Shown here piece after piece: positions 48,715-58,711 of a stretch of DNA of 64,000 bases (its first letter is position 1; every line of letters starts with the position of its first letter). The notes under the pieces are model-generated. The model had not been told where the DNA came from, did not search any database, and saw only the letters and a list, made by a program, of their open reading frames with translations. Both the position numbers and the translations under genes were made by a program. Source of the stretch: Rhyacichthys aspro. Taxonomy: Eukaryota; Chordata; Actinopteri; Gobiiformes; Rhyacichthyidae. The DNA is taken from contig CM072152.1 of assembly GCA_036850595.1 (NCBI GenBank), positions 16,877,207 to 16,941,206 on the forward strand, given 5' to 3'.

Positions 48715-49180
48715 GTATGTCTCTTTTCTTGATATTGTGTGTCTGTTTATAGAATAATGACGGACGGACAGTCTATTTTTAGAGTGATCACGGACCAGGC
48801 ATTTCTAAGTTTTACATGAGACTGATAGTTTTACGCACTAAAACTAGATTTGGTCTACAGAATTATTTGTAATTTGACACGGAAGGAAATCTAAAAGCTA
48901 TTTAGCATTGTCACAAGTCAAATTTAAGCAACTAAAGTTCGTTTATTATACAGTTTCTAGCAGAGCATGCACACTGGAAATCGAAACTTATCTAACGAGC
49001 AGACAGCGTCATTGTAGCCTGTAATACATGTGTTTTATAGCCCCCGGTGATAATGACTTTGGTCCAACCTGCATGTTTACAGACTTTATTGAAATGCCAT
49101 AAAAGGCTCCTGTATTTGTAAAAGTACATATTTACATTATGCACAACTCAGTTTTGTCTGTCTTTCCAGCACCTGCCATC

Positions 49181-50560
49181 ATGTCTGAAGTAAACCATTC
49201 AGAAGAACTAACTCATGAACTCAACTGCCCCATCTGCCTGCAACTTTTCTCTGACCCTGTCTCTCTTCCCTGTGGCCACATCTACTGCTTTGCGTGTCTT
49301 CAGGTTATGGGCGATGGTCTAGATCAACACAGCTGCCCTGACTGCCAGACAGAGTATCCAGGAATTGAAGCTCTTGTGAAAAACCAAAAAATTATCAGTA
49401 CCTTGAAAGGGGAAGGAAGTGATGGGTTACTAAATGAAACTGAAGAGAGTAATCCACTTTTAACAGTTTCAGAACCAGACAACCAAAGAAAAAGTGCAAT
49501 GGATGAACCTAAATTTAAGTTGGCATCGCAGGTCACTGAGTTGACCCTAAAACTTGAAGTGGCAGAGAGTGTGTTGAAAAAAGAAAAGGAATATGAGTTG
49601 AACATAATAACAGCTAATACCCAGCTAAGAGAGAAAGCATCCAAGCTTTTAGGACAGATTAATAGTTTTGCACAGAGCTACACTGCGCAGGTTATGCAGT
49701 TAATAGAAGAAGAACTAGGTCCAGGAGAAGCCAGTATTCTCAGTCGGGTCAGTAAAGCCTCAGAGATGACTAAGCAGCTGAGGCAGGCCATGCTCCAGGC
49801 TGAATCCCTATTGACTGAGCAAGATGAGAGTGTGTTTACACAGGATCTTCAGACTTTGGAGCCAGTCATTGTGCAGTGCATGGGCATGCTCAATGAACAA
49901 CCACAGGACACTCCTGAATCCAAACTCAACCCTGCACGGGCTTGTCCCAAGCTGGAACAGCTCAATGCTGAACTACGAGACCAGTACGGACAGGTCCAGC
50001 GGTCTCTGCGAAATACCTTTAACCCCTCAGAAGTGACCTTTGACCCTGAAACAGCCCATCCAAACCTCACCCTTTCAGAAGACTTCAAGACTGTAACATT
50101 TAGTGTATCCAAACAGCAATACCAACCCAGTCCAAAGAGATTCAGCAGCTTCTTTCAGGTCCTCAGTACGCAGAGCTTCTTTGAAGGAGAGCATTGCTGG
50201 GAGGTGGAACTTGAAGGTGCACCGTGGATAATTGGTGTGTGTTACAGTGATAAGCTGCCCCGTAACGGCCTTCCCTCTGCTCTAGAAAGCAGTCGCAGCT
50301 CCTGGTGCTTGATGTGGTCTAACAATCTGCTGACAGCCTTTGAGCAGAGTCACGATGTTCCTCTGAAGAAGACCACAGTGTCAAGAAGGCTAGAGATCAG
50401 ATTGAGCTTTAAAACTCATAGGCTGAGCTTCTACAACATCAGCTCCACCAGTGGAAAGACTCATGTTTATACGTTTAAAGCTAATCTGACTGAACCAGTG
50501 CATTTGGCCTACAGAATGTTGTCAGGGGACCCAAAAGGAAGGGTCACAATTTGTTCATAA
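49181..50560 (+). CDS. RING finger, coiled-coil, B30.2/SPRY protein (TRIM/RNF135-like E3 ligase)
   Basis: The whole 459-residue protein is in one exon. The start at 49181 (MSEVNHSEE) is preferred because a splice acceptor at 49168-49169 removes an upstream in-frame ATG at 49139. A C3HC4 RING occupies residues 16-55, with Cys16, Cys19, Cys31, His33, Cys36, Cys39, Cys52 and Cys55. A predicted coiled coil follows at about 120-250. A PRY/SPRY (B30.2) domain from about 280 to the end has FDPETAHPNL, HCWEVELEG and W-I-I-G-V-C motifs. There is no B-box, so the layout resembles RNF135 and the short fish TRIM-like proteins rather than true TRIMs. Such proteins ubiquitinate targets selected by the SPRY domain, often in innate immunity; the substrate here is unknown. 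I do not assign an orthologue. Confidence 0.9.
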   Translation: MSEVNHSEELTHELNCPICLQLFSDPVSLPCGHIYCFACLQVMGDGLDQHSCPDCQTEYPGIEALVKNQKIISTLKGEGSDGLLNETEESNPLLTVSEPDNQRKSAMDEPKFKLASQVTELTLKLEVAESVLKKEKEYELNIITANTQLREKASKLLGQINSFAQSYTAQVMQLIEEELGPGEASILSRVSKASEMTKQLRQAMLQAESLLTEQDESVFTQDLQTLEPVIVQCMGMLNEQPQDTPESKLNPARACPKLEQLNAELRDQYGQVQRSLRNTFNPSEVTFDPETAHPNLTLSEDFKTVTFSVSKQQYQPSPKRFSSFFQVLSTQSFFEGEHCWEVELEGAPWIIGVCYSDKLPRNGLPSALESSRSSWCLMWSNNLLTAFEQSHDVPLKKTTVSRRLEIRLSFKTHRLSFYNISSTSGKTHVYTFKANLTEPVHLAYRMLSGDPKGRVTICS

Positions 50561-50745
50561 TCACTAACACTTAACCTGCATATATATTAACTGTATTTTT
50601 TGATTACACAATCACCTTGTGAAATTGCAGCTTTTAATGAATACATTTAATGTGGAGCTAAACAATGACTGAAATATAAACTTAAACATGCTACAGGCCA
50701 GGCGTTGTGTCTCTCACAAGATGTAACTCGTGTCAATGCATAAAA

Positions 50746-50751
50746 AATAAA
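50746..50751 (+). terminator. poly(A) signal of the RING/B30.2 gene
   Basis: AATAAA about 190 bases after the stop codon. The tpra1 promoter motif follows only about 150 bases later, so the two genes are tightly packed in tandem. Confidence 0.65.
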
Positions 50752-50900
50752 CATATTTTAACAAACCCAACCCATCTGTTAAATACAATGCAGTGCAACA
50801 TTTTCCCAGTATGATTACTCTATTATACTGGAATGAGGAGTCGGCTACAGTTTTCCTTGAGCTGGGTCAGAGCTGGAGGCACGTCTTTGTCTGTTCCATG

Positions 50901-50916
50901 AAGTCTCGCGAGACTT
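50901..50916. promoter_or_regulatory. tpra1 promoter: TCTCGCGAGA palindrome
   Basis: AAGTCTCGCGAGACTT is a perfect 16-base palindrome containing TCTCGCGAGA at 50904-50913. This motif is known from housekeeping CpG promoters, where BANP binds its unmethylated form. It lies about 160 bases before the donor GTAAGA at 51070 that ends the untranslated first exon of tpra1. Placement just upstream of a leader exon makes a core-promoter role likely. Confidence 0.7.
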
Positions 50917-51557
50917 TCTGGTTGTTTGGAGGTGAAAGCGTCAGCTGACACTGGGGAAATTTCTCAAACGAAACCATGTCCTTTATCAGTTACTATTTCA
51001 TTGGGCGTACACTAAAAGAACATTGAACTCAACTGGTGATAGGTTTTTAATCACGTTTTCTTCAAAAAGGTAAGATGTTGGATTTCACAAGTTTGCGTTA
51101 ATACCCACAACAGTATTGCACTCGTAGTATCATGTTTTGCTAACGTGAAGACGTAGATTATCCAAGTCTTGCCAAAATCTGTAACTAGACAGTCCCATTT
51201 AGGATTAAACATCGCTTAGTTAAGCTCACTGCTTTGTAAGTGTAAAAATATAGCCACTATTTAAATCAGTCATTACAATGAGCCGACGGCCAGTTAGCTA
51301 ATGTTAGCATTGCGCAGCTAAACCCACTTCTAGTTCACTTCAGCCAAAAGTTTATATCCTGGTGTTACATTGTGACCATACGCCTTTGGCAATATTATAA
51401 ATCATTAAACATATGCATTAAGAATGGCTTTGGTGTGAATGAATTAAGATCAAGATTCAAAATATATTGTGAAATTACTTCATTTTTAAGTAAGCAAGCA
51501 TTAGTGAGAGTATGACCTGACATGTAATTTGTTCCTTTGCCCTTAGGTCCTGACACC

Positions 51558-53979
51558 ATGTTACCCACTGTCACAGCTATAGTTAGGTTTGCTCAGTACA
51601 ATGGCAGTTTTTCACCAACACCTCTGGATAACACTTCAGCATTTCCAACTTTACAACCTGATACTCAAACCAACATCTCTAAGCCACACAGATGTCTACA
51701 GGTTTTGTATGAAGACATAGGACATTCCAGGTAATCATTATATTTAAGCAGCATTTCACATTGTAGTATATGCAGTAATGATTGTCCTTTTGTTTTGTTT
51801 GTTTTTTGTCCAAGGGTGCGGTATTGGGACATGTTGCTTTTAGTGCCCAATGTTGCGTTCTTTGTATTTCTCATGTGGAAACTGCCTTCAGCGAGGGCCA
51901 AGATTCGTCTCACCTCTAGTCCTATTTTCATCACCTTTTACTTGCTGGTAAATTAATCTCTAATGTAGCCTCTCTCGCTATGACAATACGTTTGATTAAA
52001 CATTTTATCTAATTATTTGTAATTTTTTTTTTTTGTGAAAATGTTTGTTATTTGTTCCAGTGGGATGTACTTTTTAAATTTTTATTTATTTTTCAGGTTT
52101 TTGTTGTAGCAGCTGTTGGAATTACCCGAGCTATAGTTTCTATGACTGTCAGTGCATCCAGTTCTGCTACCATCATTGATAAGGTGAATAAACACTACTA
52201 AAATCATTTCAGTAAGGGTGTAGGGTATTCATCTACTTTGACTTGTTATGAATTGATTTCTATGTATCTTACAGTGTGATTTTGTTTTTGCACTCATGAA
52301 AAATGTACACTTAAATACTAAATAACGTAATAAATAACATGATGACAGCTGTCATATCCTGTCACAGAGGCCCTTTTTATTAAGTAACCAGAGTGATGAT
52401 ATTTTGGGGCATGCCTTTCATGGTTTTATATTCTCAAAAGAAAAACATGGCTGACATTCCTAACATACCAGACAGCTCTCCATGGAGTTCAGTGTTATGC
52501 GTACTGTTCCCGTCAAGTTGCATTTAAACAAATTTCCTGGTTTATTACTAGATTCTGATCTGTATTATCTGTTCTAGATCAAATGTTTTACTTGGTAGCT
52601 AATCAGTTTCAGCATTGTGGATAATTGTGTTGGTTTACTACTTAGGTCCTGTGGGAAATCACACGTTTTTTCCTGCTGGCGATTGAGCTAAGTGTGATCA
52701 TCTTGGGGCTCGCTTTTGGTGAGTTTAATTTCCTGTATTGTTTACATTACTGAGAATAAGAGCCTTTTTTACATGATCGTCTTGTTTATTGTTCAGTTTG
52801 TAGTGGTTTCTTCCTCTGTTTTATCAGGTCATCTTGAAAGCAAGTCCAGTATAAAACGTGTTTTGGCAATCACTGCTGTCCTGGCTCTAGGCTACTCAAT
52901 AACACAGGTGTGTTATTTATTAAATACCGTAAAAGACACATGTAATCTGCATCTTGTCTTAAATATGTAAATGTTGCCCATGTCATAGGGAACATTGGAA
53001 ATCCTATATCCAGACAGTCACTTGTCGGCCGAGGACTTCAACATTTATGGCCATGGAGGTCGACATTTTTGGTTGGCCAGCTCCTGCTTCTTTTTCTTGG
53101 TCAGTAACAAATAACTGCAAGATTAGGTCAAAACATTGGGCTTGTTGAACATTGCTTATTGATAGTTATTTTGTTTCAATGTAGGTATACTCGTTAATTG
53201 TGATTTTGCCTAAAACACCAGTCAGGGAAAGAATATCTCTACCATGTAAGTAATAAGACACCCTTCTGTGAACTGATAAATTTGTCTCTTTATTAACATA
53301 TTTCCAGACACCAACTATGCATTCTCCTTTTCCTCTTTTACACAGCTAAGAGGAGCTTCTATGTGTATGCTGCAATCTTGTCCCTGCTAAATTTTGTGCA
53401 AGGTCTAGGCAGTGCTTTGCTCTGTGCCGGTGTTATAGAGGGGCTCTGGTCAGTAACTGAAAAATACTTTACAGTTTATAGTAAACTGAGAAGTAGGAGT
53501 GAATAATATAAACCGAATATTTTCTTTCACAAAACAGTTGTGTGGATGTTACCACATTCCTCTACTTTTCTGCATTTGCACCACTTATTTATGTCACATT
53601 CCTCAAAGGTTTCTTTGGGTAAGTACTAAGTGCACTGATATGTTTGAATTTACTTAAATATTGGAACACTTATTTAGTATTTAACATTTCTTCATTTTCT
53701 CTTCTATCTGACAGTTCGGAACCCAAAATCCTGTTCTCCTACAAGTCACAGGTGGATGAGCCTGATGAAAGTGATGTCCATCTTCCCCCAACTGTTGCTG
53801 CAAATTTTGGCCGCAAAGAGATGTTTGATCAGGGTCTGTATTACTCATCCACCCAAATTGATGGTTCAGGACAAAGTGCTGGTATGGTCGGAGCATATCT
53901 GGATGATGTAGCCTCTGGACCATATGGCTCCAACAGTAACAGTATTGAAGCTGACCGTTGGAGACCAATCAATGCATGA
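51558..53979 (+). CDS. tpra1: transmembrane protein adipocyte-associated 1 (GPR175/TPRA40), seven-pass membrane protein
   Basis: Coding exons 51558-51730, 51815-51947, 52097-52183, 52646-52718, 52828-52907, 52989-53099, 53185-53245, 53346-53448, 53538-53618 and 53715-53979 join in phase to 388 residues (human 373). An untranslated exon ends at 51069. The N-terminal 50 residues are extracellular-like with NGS, NTS and NIS sequons. Seven hydrophobic segments follow, with conserved stretches YEDIGHSRVRYWD, LPSARAKIR, HLESKSSIKRVLAIT and EDFNIYGHGGR. The cytoplasmic tail ends in ADRWRPINA, close to the human end. TPRA1 is an orphan seven-transmembrane protein linked to adipocyte expression and embryonic cell division in mouse; ligand and G-protein coupling are not established. 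Conservation is very high across the membrane part, low in the N-terminus. Confidence 0.95.
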
Positions 53980-55135
53980 TTGAAGAAGACAAAAAGACTT
54001 CATTTGTTTGTGTGTGGTGGTGGTTGTGTGGTGAACAACAACAATAAAAGGTCTTACTTTGAGGCCAGGAGACAAGCAGCCATCACAAAGAGAAACCTGT
54101 TCTAAAGTATCTTGAGGAATGTGAATTTAGCAACTGCTTTTGTAACACTGTTGCCGAGTGCGCTTCTGCTGTAGCTCCACTTCAGGAGCGCTGTTCTTTC
54201 TCTGCCCTACAAACCCTGGCTCTATAATGTAAGAGCTTCTGCCTCAGCACTTACGTTTCATTCCTGGATCTCTGACTGAATCTTGAAAAATGACTATTAT
54301 ATTTGTTGTTCACTAAAGGCTTTGAAAAACAATATTTCAAATGTCTTTGTAATATCCTGCCTTGCACTAGATTTGTGACTACATCAGTTTGTACTAAACT
54401 GACCAAACTCAAATTCCTTCTGATAGCTCTGATTTTTTATTTAAATAAGAGCTTTTCCTTTTGTTAAGAAAGTTTGTGTTATGTGTGTGACTGTAAGCAG
54501 CTGGTCATGTATTGTAAACATACTTTCCCATTTCTATTGTGTGATACTCTGTTATTACCCCTTTATTTATTTTTGACAGTAATTTTCCATTTTGATCATT
54601 CCTAAGATGTAAGCATTCAATGTTATATTTATAATTTCATCAAATGTGCACAAATCATAAAGTGTCTGTGTAAGGGTTTAGTTTAATTTTAGCATCTAAA
54701 AGCATGGATACCACCAAATAATGCTGCGAGAAATTTTATGTATCAGAATAGTTTTAGACTCGAGCACTTCAAGCTTTGGATATTTTAATGACTGAAATCT
54801 TATAAATACCAGAGTGTGGCTTTTTACTTCTCAATTTGTTGTAAAAACACTTATATCTTGTTTTTTTTTTTTCCCAAAAAAATGTTCTCCAGAAATCTAT
54901 TTACACGGGCAGTATTGATTGTGACTACATTTGCTATGGTGTTCTATCAAGAAAATCCAGTGTTTGCCATGCACTAAAGTGCGTTGTAGTTGAGTTGGTG
55001 TGTTGTGTATGCAGTTACATGACACTTTGCTCGATAGAGTCACAAATTTGACATGTATTTTCCGTGCATTGATTGTGTAATATAAATCATTTTCCGCATT
55101 CCATGACCTAAAGAATAAAATATCTTTACCTCCTA
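53980..55135 (+). terminator. tpra1 3' untranslated region and poly(A) signals
   Basis: AATAAA occurs at 54043-54048, only 64 bases after the stop, and again at 55114-55119. The sequence between has no coding frame. The two signals suggest short and long 3' UTR forms. The chchd6 promoter begins about 45 bases after the distal signal. Confidence 0.65.
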
Positions 55136-55179
55136 GCTGTTTATGTACAGTCATTTAATTGACTGTTTTTTTTAACGTG

Positions 55180-55301
55180 ACTACAGTTCCCATCAGCCAT
55201 TCTGTCACGCACAACGTAAGGCCGAATTTTATTGGTGCGGTCATTTTTCAACTAACCAATGAGCTTGGCCGTTACAGAGACAGTAGAGTGACCTTTATTG
55301 G
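55180..55301. promoter_or_regulatory. chchd6 promoter: ZNF143-type site and three CCAAT boxes
   Basis: ACTACAGTTCCCATCA at 55180-55195 closely matches the STAF/ZNF143 site ACTACAATTCCCA. It is followed by ATTGG at 55231-55235, CCAAT at 55256-55260 and ATTGG at 55297-55301, candidate NF-Y boxes. The coding start is at 55437, so transcription probably begins near 55330-55400. There is no TATA box, consistent with a housekeeping mitochondrial gene. Confidence 0.65.
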
Positions 55302-55436
55302 AGTACTTCGCCCACAGACCACCACTCGTCGCTGTGGCGCGGATGTAAAGCTAATGTATAGCCTGCATTCGCCCCGATACCTGTCACGATTTTAGGCAGT
55401 TTTTGTGTTCGTGTGAGGGACACACCACGGGGTAAA

Positions 55437-56793
55437 ATGGGGGGCAACGGGAGCAAGGCGAGAAACGTGTCATTCGGCCTGAACGAAGACGAAAAGGTCA
55501 CGATAATTGAAGGAGTCAAGGTAAATGCTAAAAATGACCGCAACCATTTCACCGGTAAAACAAAACGAGTTTTAAATTAAAGCTGTAGTATTATTAACAG
55601 TAGCGGGATTTGTCGCTTTAGCTTGAACTGAAAGGACAGTTCTCATGTCCTCAAATGAACTTGGACACACTCTGAGTTGTTCCTCCATTCAGAACCTTTT
55701 ACCCTGCATGTAGCAACTTGACTCATATACTCTGATATTTCTCTTAATCACACAATGAATATTTTCTATATTAAGTAGATATTTGCTACAATATATGGGG
55801 TATACAAGTAGCCACGTATTATTATTATTGCTAGTATTTCATCATTCATTTACAAAAGTAATGACTCAGGCTCCCTCCTTTTACATGACTTTATGTATTC
55901 TCTATTCCCACCACTGCAGCTCTCTGAGGATGTTCTCAGGCGGATGAAGGAAGCTCAGGGATCTGACACAGCCAAGCCACCATCAACAGAGCCGGACAAT
56001 AATAAACAGCCATTAAGTATGTCTGAGCCCTTTATCAATCTACCATTACTCATACACAGCTCTCTCTCTTGCCTTTAACCAGCTGCATTTTGGTTCCAGA
56101 AAAGCCTGCCACTACAGAAATACCAGAGGAAATGCTCAGAAAGTAAGCCATTTTATTTTAATATTTTGTATATATTTCATAAAATGCTTCATTTTCAGGG
56201 ATTTTTTTAATGCCTAATCCACCATTTATTTTCAAGAAACCAATTACTTAAACTTCACTTGACAGCTCTGAAACCATGAGATTGAAATGTTAACAGTATT
56301 CACATCACATTGTGCATGTTTATATACTTTTCTGATGTGTTGACAGAATAAGCTCACTGTCGGAGGGTGACACATATTTGAAATAGCAGACAGCTGCCCC
56401 AAACATTAGTTGTGTTCACGGTGGGTCAGAATGTATGGGGTGACCTGTCAACACATGAACACAGAAATATTGTGGTGGTGCACCAAGGGTCATGTGCCCT
56501 TTATGTACAAATTACTTATTCTCAATTAAATTAATCTGAAAGAAATTATGCTGTTATGAAAGAAGTTAAGTGGTACTTTTTTACTTTAAGGAATTTTAAG
56601 AACTTTTGAAAAATAAATAAATCCTTCTTCTTCTAGCTTTGTGCATCAACAGGAGCTGGTCCAGGAGCAGCTGGCCCGACTGGCTGAGAGAGAGAAAGAG
56701 ATTGCAGCGACCACAGGCCGGGATGAGATTAGTCCTGAAATCATAATTGAGAGAGGAAAGGCCCTGGAAGAAAAAGAAAAGTCCCAACTATTG
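55437..56793 (+). CDS. chchd6: MICOS complex subunit MIC25 (CHCHD6), 5' exons only
   Basis: Four exons, 55437-55520, 55920-56016, 56100-56142 and 56637-56793, encode the first 127 residues in phase. The start MGGNGS fits an N-myristoylation signal (Gly2, Ser6), as in MIC19/MIC25. VSFGLNEDEKVTIIEGVKLSEDVL matches CHCHD6 better than CHCHD3. The last exon begins the predicted coiled coil (QELVQEQLARLAEREKE). The protein sits on the inner mitochondrial membrane in the MICOS complex and helps form crista junctions with mitofilin and SAM50. The C-terminal CHCH domain with its twin CX9C pairs is not in the window, so the gene is cut by the window end. Human CHCHD6 also has very long introns. tpra1 and chchd6 are near each other in human 3q21. 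Confidence 0.9.
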
Positions 56794-58664
56794 GTGAGTC
56801 AGATTTACATAAACATAAACATTTGTAAAACGTAAATGTAACACAAATGAGTCATTTGGTTGCATTGCTGAACGACCACAGAGTTGGTTTGTCAAAATGT
56901 AAACATATTTACCCACAGTCTTTCCGGTTCATGTCATCATAATAGAAGACAAATGCATTTTATAGTTTTGTTATCCCATATTACTTGCATATTAATAAAA
57001 CATAAACCAAGAATACATGTATATTTGTCGCAGAGGCATTTGGACAATAAAAGGCTTTTGAAAATGGAAATAGCACTTTTTTGCTCCAATGCTTTGTGTG
57101 TCTTTCTCTATTTGTATCTGTAGCATCATAGCACATCATTTTAATTGTTTTTAACTTTTATTTTTTATAAATATAATGCCCAGGTTTTTTAGTCTGCTCT
57201 AACGCATATTACGATTGAAGTACAACAGCACCCTCTAATGGTCAGACAGTTACTCACTCCTGCAGACTGCAGTTCTTTGGAGTAAGATATTCCTTTGATT
57301 CAGTCAAAAACAGTGTAACACATTTAAGAACAGTCACACTTAAAGAACAGTGTTCTCAGGAGAAACACACTCCCCATGAAAAAAGATAGGTCTGTTTGTG
57401 TATTTCGAAGTTTATTGCTTAAGTGAGTTTCTATCTGCTCAGCAGGTGGGCTTTCTTCTTTTTAGCATTTTTCCGTGACCTTGAATACACCAGTGACCGC
57501 ACAGCTGGAGTCTTAAAAATAAAAAGTCATTCTTTTTTTTAAAGATCTCTTTAAAGCATGCTGAATAGTTTTATTTTTCAAAGAACTCAGACACAGACGT
57601 TCACACACACTGCTCCGTACTAACATTAATGAGCTAATGCCACTTGTGCTGCAGAAGAAAATGTGTATACATAATAGCAGTATTCAGTAACCTTCAATAG
57701 TGAAAGAAGAAGCAATTACCGTTTTTTGTTGTTTTGTTTTTTGTTTTGTTTTGTTTTTTCAGATTTTTGTGTAGGATTTAGAACAGTTACAAATAGAGAG
57801 GTTTGCACTTGCGTTATTTACAGTATACTTACATTTTGGGTAAGGATACTGCCATATAATCTAGTGTATGGTATATTAGTGGGTGGATATATAGAAGAGA
57901 TCCAGTATTTGTGTTACTTTTGGGGTGTAGAATAGTGAGGTGTGCTGGCAGCACCTGTCAGAGAGTGGAGCTATTCTCTCCGTTGCCTGAGGCTGCCTGT
58001 CACCAACACTCACATTAGTCACTTACGCTGGTGTGAGTGTCTTTGCCATTGTTGGTAATGGAACATGTGTGTGACACAGTTTGGATTTCCTGAAGACTGT
58101 GTGGATCCCTTGATAATCACATTCATTTTCAAACTACATAATTTTAGCATGATTTCTCAACATAAGAAAACAAAATGTTTTATTTTATGCAGTGATTTAA
58201 CTAATACAACCTAACAGAGTTTGACAGAAAATATGTCTTATAGCTCCTGGTTCATCCATTCAAAGATGATAGTTTACATGAAATGATACTATCACCAGTT
58301 TTATTATGTTTCATTATTTTATTTTTTGCTAGAAACATATTTTGTAAGTGCCATGCTGCATTTCCACTCCGCTTTGATCCCCTGCTTCCTGCGTCGCCTA
58401 TCACAAATGCCTTCTGATACAGAAAGCACTAGCTTTATCGACCTGTCATGTGTGGTATATACCTGCCCTGGGCTTTTACAGTTGCACCTTGAAGACGGAA
58501 GAGACAGGTAACAAAACCATCTTGTGTCGTCTCGTCTACATTGTTTCATTATCACCCTCTGTATTTGTTTTCTTCCCCCGACTATTCTCTGCACCTCAGA
58601 GGTGTCATTCTCACTGCAAATAAAACGTTATTAGTATGCACAGACATTCACTGCAGGGCAGCTT

Positions 58665-58711
58665 ACACACGCGCACATGCACTCACTCACACACACGCAC
58701 ACACACACACT
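58665..58711. repeat. CA-rich microsatellite
   Basis: An imperfect CA/CG dinucleotide tract in the chchd6 intron. Simple repeat. Confidence 0.8.

Noticed and set aside
49139..49180. Upstream ATG of the RING/B30.2 frame adding 14 residues
   Set aside because: An intron acceptor at 49163-49169 lies between this ATG and the RING, so the extension is intronic.
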